Part shown: positions 60,301 through 64,000 of the stretch, piece by piece | Position numbering within the stretch: the first letter of the stretch is position 1 | Layout of the letters: every line of letters starts with the position of its first letter | Assembly (NCBI RefSeq): GCF_003369915.1 | Contig: NC_046673.1 | Coordinates: 13,624,001-13,688,000, forward strand | Source of the DNA: Drosophila miranda | Lineage: Eukaryota; Arthropoda; Insecta; Diptera; Drosophilidae | Length of the DNA: 64,000 bases | Direction of reading: 5' to 3' | Made by a program: the position numbers and the translations under genes | The notes under the pieces: generated by a model | Database searches by the model: none | The model's input: the letters and a program-made list of their open reading frames with translations, nothing else | Told to the model about the DNA's origin: nothing

Positions 60301-63300
60301 AGCTCAACTTCTTTCGGTTAATCCGACGTTGGTCTGCATTTTGAGGGCATTCCGACTGCTGGATCCTTATATTGTATTGTCTTCCATTGTGTTGTTTTGT
60401 GTGCTCGCTGCCCGGACTTACCAACATTATAATTGTCTTAATTCAAGAAAACATAAGGATTATAAGGCTCTCTACAAAAGCTGTATTATTCGTGAAGCGC
60501 CATGTGCATTAATGCAACGACGGTACGAGTTTCTATGCAGAATATTTTCAAACATACAAAAATAATATTGTATGTTTTGTAGTAGTATTTTACAGAAAAA
60601 GAAAACTGCGTATAGAAAGATAAAAGAGAAAAATAGTGCTACAAAAAAGTATTATTATCAATCGATACATTTCAGGATACTATAAGTTGAATAATACCTA
60701 GGGATTCCTTGTTCCTTGATATTATACGACATAATCTAATGGTATAATAAAGTGCCATATTACTCATAAATAGAAGATTGGGTTTTCTACTTTGAGGATT
60801 GTCAAACAGACTTATTTAAATATAATATAAATACTAAATAAATATACCTTTAAATAATATCAAATATAAAATGGCATAATCTAGAACAGAACGGACAGTT
60901 TTCATGGCACATCTACTTGTACTGCAAATTAAGTTATTATATACAACATTAAATCTAAGAGCTTAGACTCTATTTCATGGTCACATGTTGTCTAATAAAA
61001 TATTTTACAATGTCGAAGGAAGATTCTATTGATGTGTCTATAAATATTCGGCCTCTGATATCATTGAAATTCTGAACAGTCTATTCCATTGAGATAAGAT
61101 GCAATGTTAAAGAAAGATTCTCGTCAATCCAAATGCTGTTCTAAGAGTTCCTTTGAAGTACTCCAAAATCACCCATTCCATTAAGGCTTTCATTAAGGCT
61201 TCAGTCATCAGTTATGGCCCCAAAAGGTTATGTGTACAAACAATCTGATAAAGTTAAACATTATATTAGAAAGTTTCTGCCCGCGAACAAGCAAGGACAC
61301 TGATTGGGGAAGGGAGAGAATGGAGAGTCTATCTGTTCCATTTGGACAGAACCAGTGTCTATCGAAAATTGGATGAACCCTTTTGCTTAGTCAGGAGCGG
61401 GAAAGGACTTGCCTATGCCTAAGCCTATTCCAAATGGATTGGTTTTGCATAGGAGCACATCGATGGTGTATTGTATGGAAATTTCCCCGGCTTATGTACT
61501 TTACCCATCGCCATCGCCCATCGCCCCCATCCATCGTCCATGGCAATAATAATAATAATAATAATAATGGTTGCCCTGATTCGGGCATGTGCTTGGTGGC
61601 GTTTGGTAAATGATGACGCAGCTCGATGGCGTTATAATTAAGGTTCACATCAATGGATAGCGGCAAGCTGGAGCTGGAGGTGGAGGTGGAGCTGGAGAGC
61701 TGGAGATGAGTGCCACCTGGCCCCGGCCATCAGACATTAGGTAAAAAGCATTGCTAGGCAACCCGAGCAAAACCTCAGCGCAGCACCTCATCGCAGCTCT
61801 TCTTCAATTAATCACGAACCAAAAACCAACGACAAACCAGCTACGGAAGAGCTGAGAAAAACTAGAGAAAAACTTCATTAGATCTGGGCAAGAAAGGTAG
61901 AATAGATGAGAGAATACACTAATACTTTTACTAGATGTTGGCTCAAGGAATGAAGGAATCAAGGAAATGCTTAAGAGCTTTAGAATAGTCTTAGGGACTA
62001 GATAATTTCGTCAAATAAGGATATATGTTAGATTATGATTTATCTTAGGATCAGGGAATGAATAAACCCATTTAGTTGATAAAGTAATGAAGAAACCATT
62101 TATAAAACTTGCTTATAAAGGTTATAGTTGGTCGTAGGATCACTAAAATGCTTCAATGATAATAAGCACCAGTATAGAAAATGTACCCCTGGATAGAGTA
62201 TACCAGACTCACTCCACCAAACAAAAAAAATTGCTTTTCCAAGAGTGCATCCAGAACTTAGGCCCATTTTCAAGTGTCATTATCAATGGGATCGACTGAC
62301 TAATGCTTGAAGACCAGTCCCGAAAGCTCCAACTAATGTGGACGACGACGACGACGACGACAATAAAAGGCCACAAATCTCTTACGGGTTTTCGACTCGT
62401 GTCAGTCATTCCCCAACGTAATTGGTTTAGAGCACGTACACAGTCCCATTCGAACCGAGCCGAGAAAGAACTATCTCCAGAGAGGCCGCTAATTGCAGGT
62501 CGCGCCACGTAGATCCATCCGAACCACGAGACGGGATGCTGTAAGATGTTTTTTTTTCTGTTTTCTGTTTTTGTCTTCGAATGCCCCTCCGTCCCCATTC
62601 AGACATCAGACACGAGATGTCATTATATATTTTCCAGATCGTTCCAAAAACCGTCGCCGTGTTGATGATCTGCAATTAAAATTTGACCACCGTTCGCCGT
62701 ATTGTCATTTGGACGGCTTTGACCCCCACTTGTGGTTGAATATCAAATTATATAGTACCCATGCTCTGGATAAAATAAATAACCATGGACTTCCTTTTCA
62801 AAAATGCTTGGAAGCATCATCAATGAGAATTTCATTGCCCAAGGCAGGGTCTAGTATTTGATTTTATTTTATTTAAGGGTTTCTTGTACTGAAGATTATG
62901 TTTTTGGGGTTTGAAATTATGTGGAATTATTCCGAAATTAATTAAAGTTTTTCAACACATTTTATAGTTATTCGTAAATGTAAAAATTCTTTTATACGAG
63001 ATTGCTTGAAGAGTAGTTCCGACGAAAGGATATTATTTGAATGAAACGGAGAATTAATTTTGGATTTTTTTTTAAACTATATTTCTTTGTATTTTTTATT
63101 ATTATTATTATTTTTTTGTTTGTTATTATGTTGGAAACTTCCAAAATGCGTTTGTCGAATGAGTTAATCTTTCCTTTCTAAAAAAAATAAATATTCTACA
63201 GATACATACATATGTATGTATGTATATTTTTTTAATTTATTAAATCGAAATCATCGAAAATCGAAAAATATTAATTTCGAATCAGATTCGAAATCAAAAT

Positions 63301-64000
63301 CTTTTTGCTCGAGAGAGCACCTAAATTATTTTAAATTGATAAATTCAAACGAAACAAAACTTCTTTGGGCATAAAAATCATTTAAGGTGAAATCTATACC
63401 ATGCGAAACGGCACTTTTGAATCAGAAGCCCAATTCCCTTTGGCTGCAGAAGCACCCCAACAAAAGCCCCTCTCCACATTTTGTGTGCTCCATAAAAGAA
63501 GCCGACAAAATTGCATCTAAAGGTAAACGGACAGTATGCAAATATTTGCAAACACTGCAAATCATACACATAATTGGAATTCATGTGGATATACATATGA
63601 ACGTGTACGAGTACAGGAGTACATCTCTAGCTCTGAGAGCATGTCTCCCTGTACTAAAGCCCCGAGTCGGTGTGTGTGTGTGTGTGTCGGCCATTGTGCT
63701 GACCGACTGATGTGCATTGAGTTATACGAATGTACACGTAAAAAACAATGGCATTGGGCCCTGGAACTGGCACTGGCACTGGTCAGCACACGGCCCCTGG
63801 TACACCGTCCGCGTCCCACACACTTCAGACCATACCATTCTATTCACGGACTCCCATTCCGTAGTGCCGCACGACCAAACATTTTCGTATATGAGTATTT
63901 AATTAATCCGTAGTTGACTCAGGGGTGCCTTTTTGCTTCACGCTCCTGCCCCATGCTACGGCAGGAGACAGGAACCAGGAGGGCAGAGGGAGAGACAGGA
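57311..64000. other. non-coding to window end, no gene seen
   Basis: AT-rich and mixed DNA with simple repeats: GGATC near 58497-58512, CTCGG near 58712-58731, CTGCCA near 59572-59595, AAT at 61543-61568, GAC at 62341-62360 and GT near 63671-63687. The longest plus-strand frame (59702-60127, 141 codons) lacks coding character. Nothing in this stretch is supported as a gene. Confidence 0.45.

Noticed and set aside
1-64000. tRNA, rRNA or known microRNA genes
   Set aside because: I scanned by eye for the tRNA T-loop GGTTCGAATCC and for a few well-known microRNA sequences and found no supported case. A covariance-model search would be needed to exclude them.

Overview
The window is animal DNA from the genus Drosophila. 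It has GT-AG introns (mostly 55-90 nt, a few of 2-4 kb), opa-type CAG/polyQ tracts, many CA, TA and poly-C simple repeats, and full-length orthologues of Dsp1, CalpC, Mfe2 and kat80. The proteins are close to the D. melanogaster ones but not identical, so this is another species. From memory, Dsp1, CalpC and Mfe2 are X-linked (Muller A) in D. melanogaster. Finding them together suggests a Muller A segment in a lineage with shuffled gene order, possibly the obscura group. That species guess is inference.

Layout. 1-1075 (-): 5' three exons of a Desat1-type acyl-CoA desaturase, cut by the window edge. 2.7-9 kb (-): Dsp1, with a long AT-rich probable 3' UTR, six coding exons and a 2 kb first intron. 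11.6-12.1 kb (+): a HIG1-domain mitochondrial protein. 13.6-14.7 kb (+): an unnamed single-pass membrane protein. 16.2-18.3 kb (-): CalpC, a calpain without its catalytic triad. 19.7-26.9 kb (+): kat80, the katanin p80 subunit. Its 4 kb third intron holds the whole Mfe2 gene on the opposite strand and a further small ORF. 27.3-28.0 kb: a decayed transposase-like reading frame on the + strand. 28.3-29.3 kb (+): a Tyr/Pro-rich secreted protein.

From 29.3 kb to the end the window is mostly non-coding and poor in genes, either intergenic or one or more very large introns. The coding candidates there are a small coiled-coil ORF (33.3-33.7 kb, -), an intronless divergent eIF1-like gene with a housekeeping-type promoter (52.6-53.1 kb, +) and a frame-broken basic protein gene (55.4-55.8 kb, -). 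Next to the last lie a pair of facing CTCF-type motifs and a decayed partial copy of the HIG1 gene region from 44 kb upstream (about 56.2-57.3 kb).

The recognised genes do not form a pathway. They cover lipid desaturation (Desat), chromatin repression (Dsp1), respiratory-complex assembly (HIG1), microtubule severing (kat80), peroxisomal beta-oxidation (Mfe2) and translation initiation (eIF1-like). The most unusual points are the nested kat80/Mfe2 arrangement, the partial HIG1 duplication, the transposase remnant, the divergent eIF1 and the CTCF pair beside the broken gene. All exon boundaries were read by eye from splice consensus and reading frame; no transcript data or searches were available.
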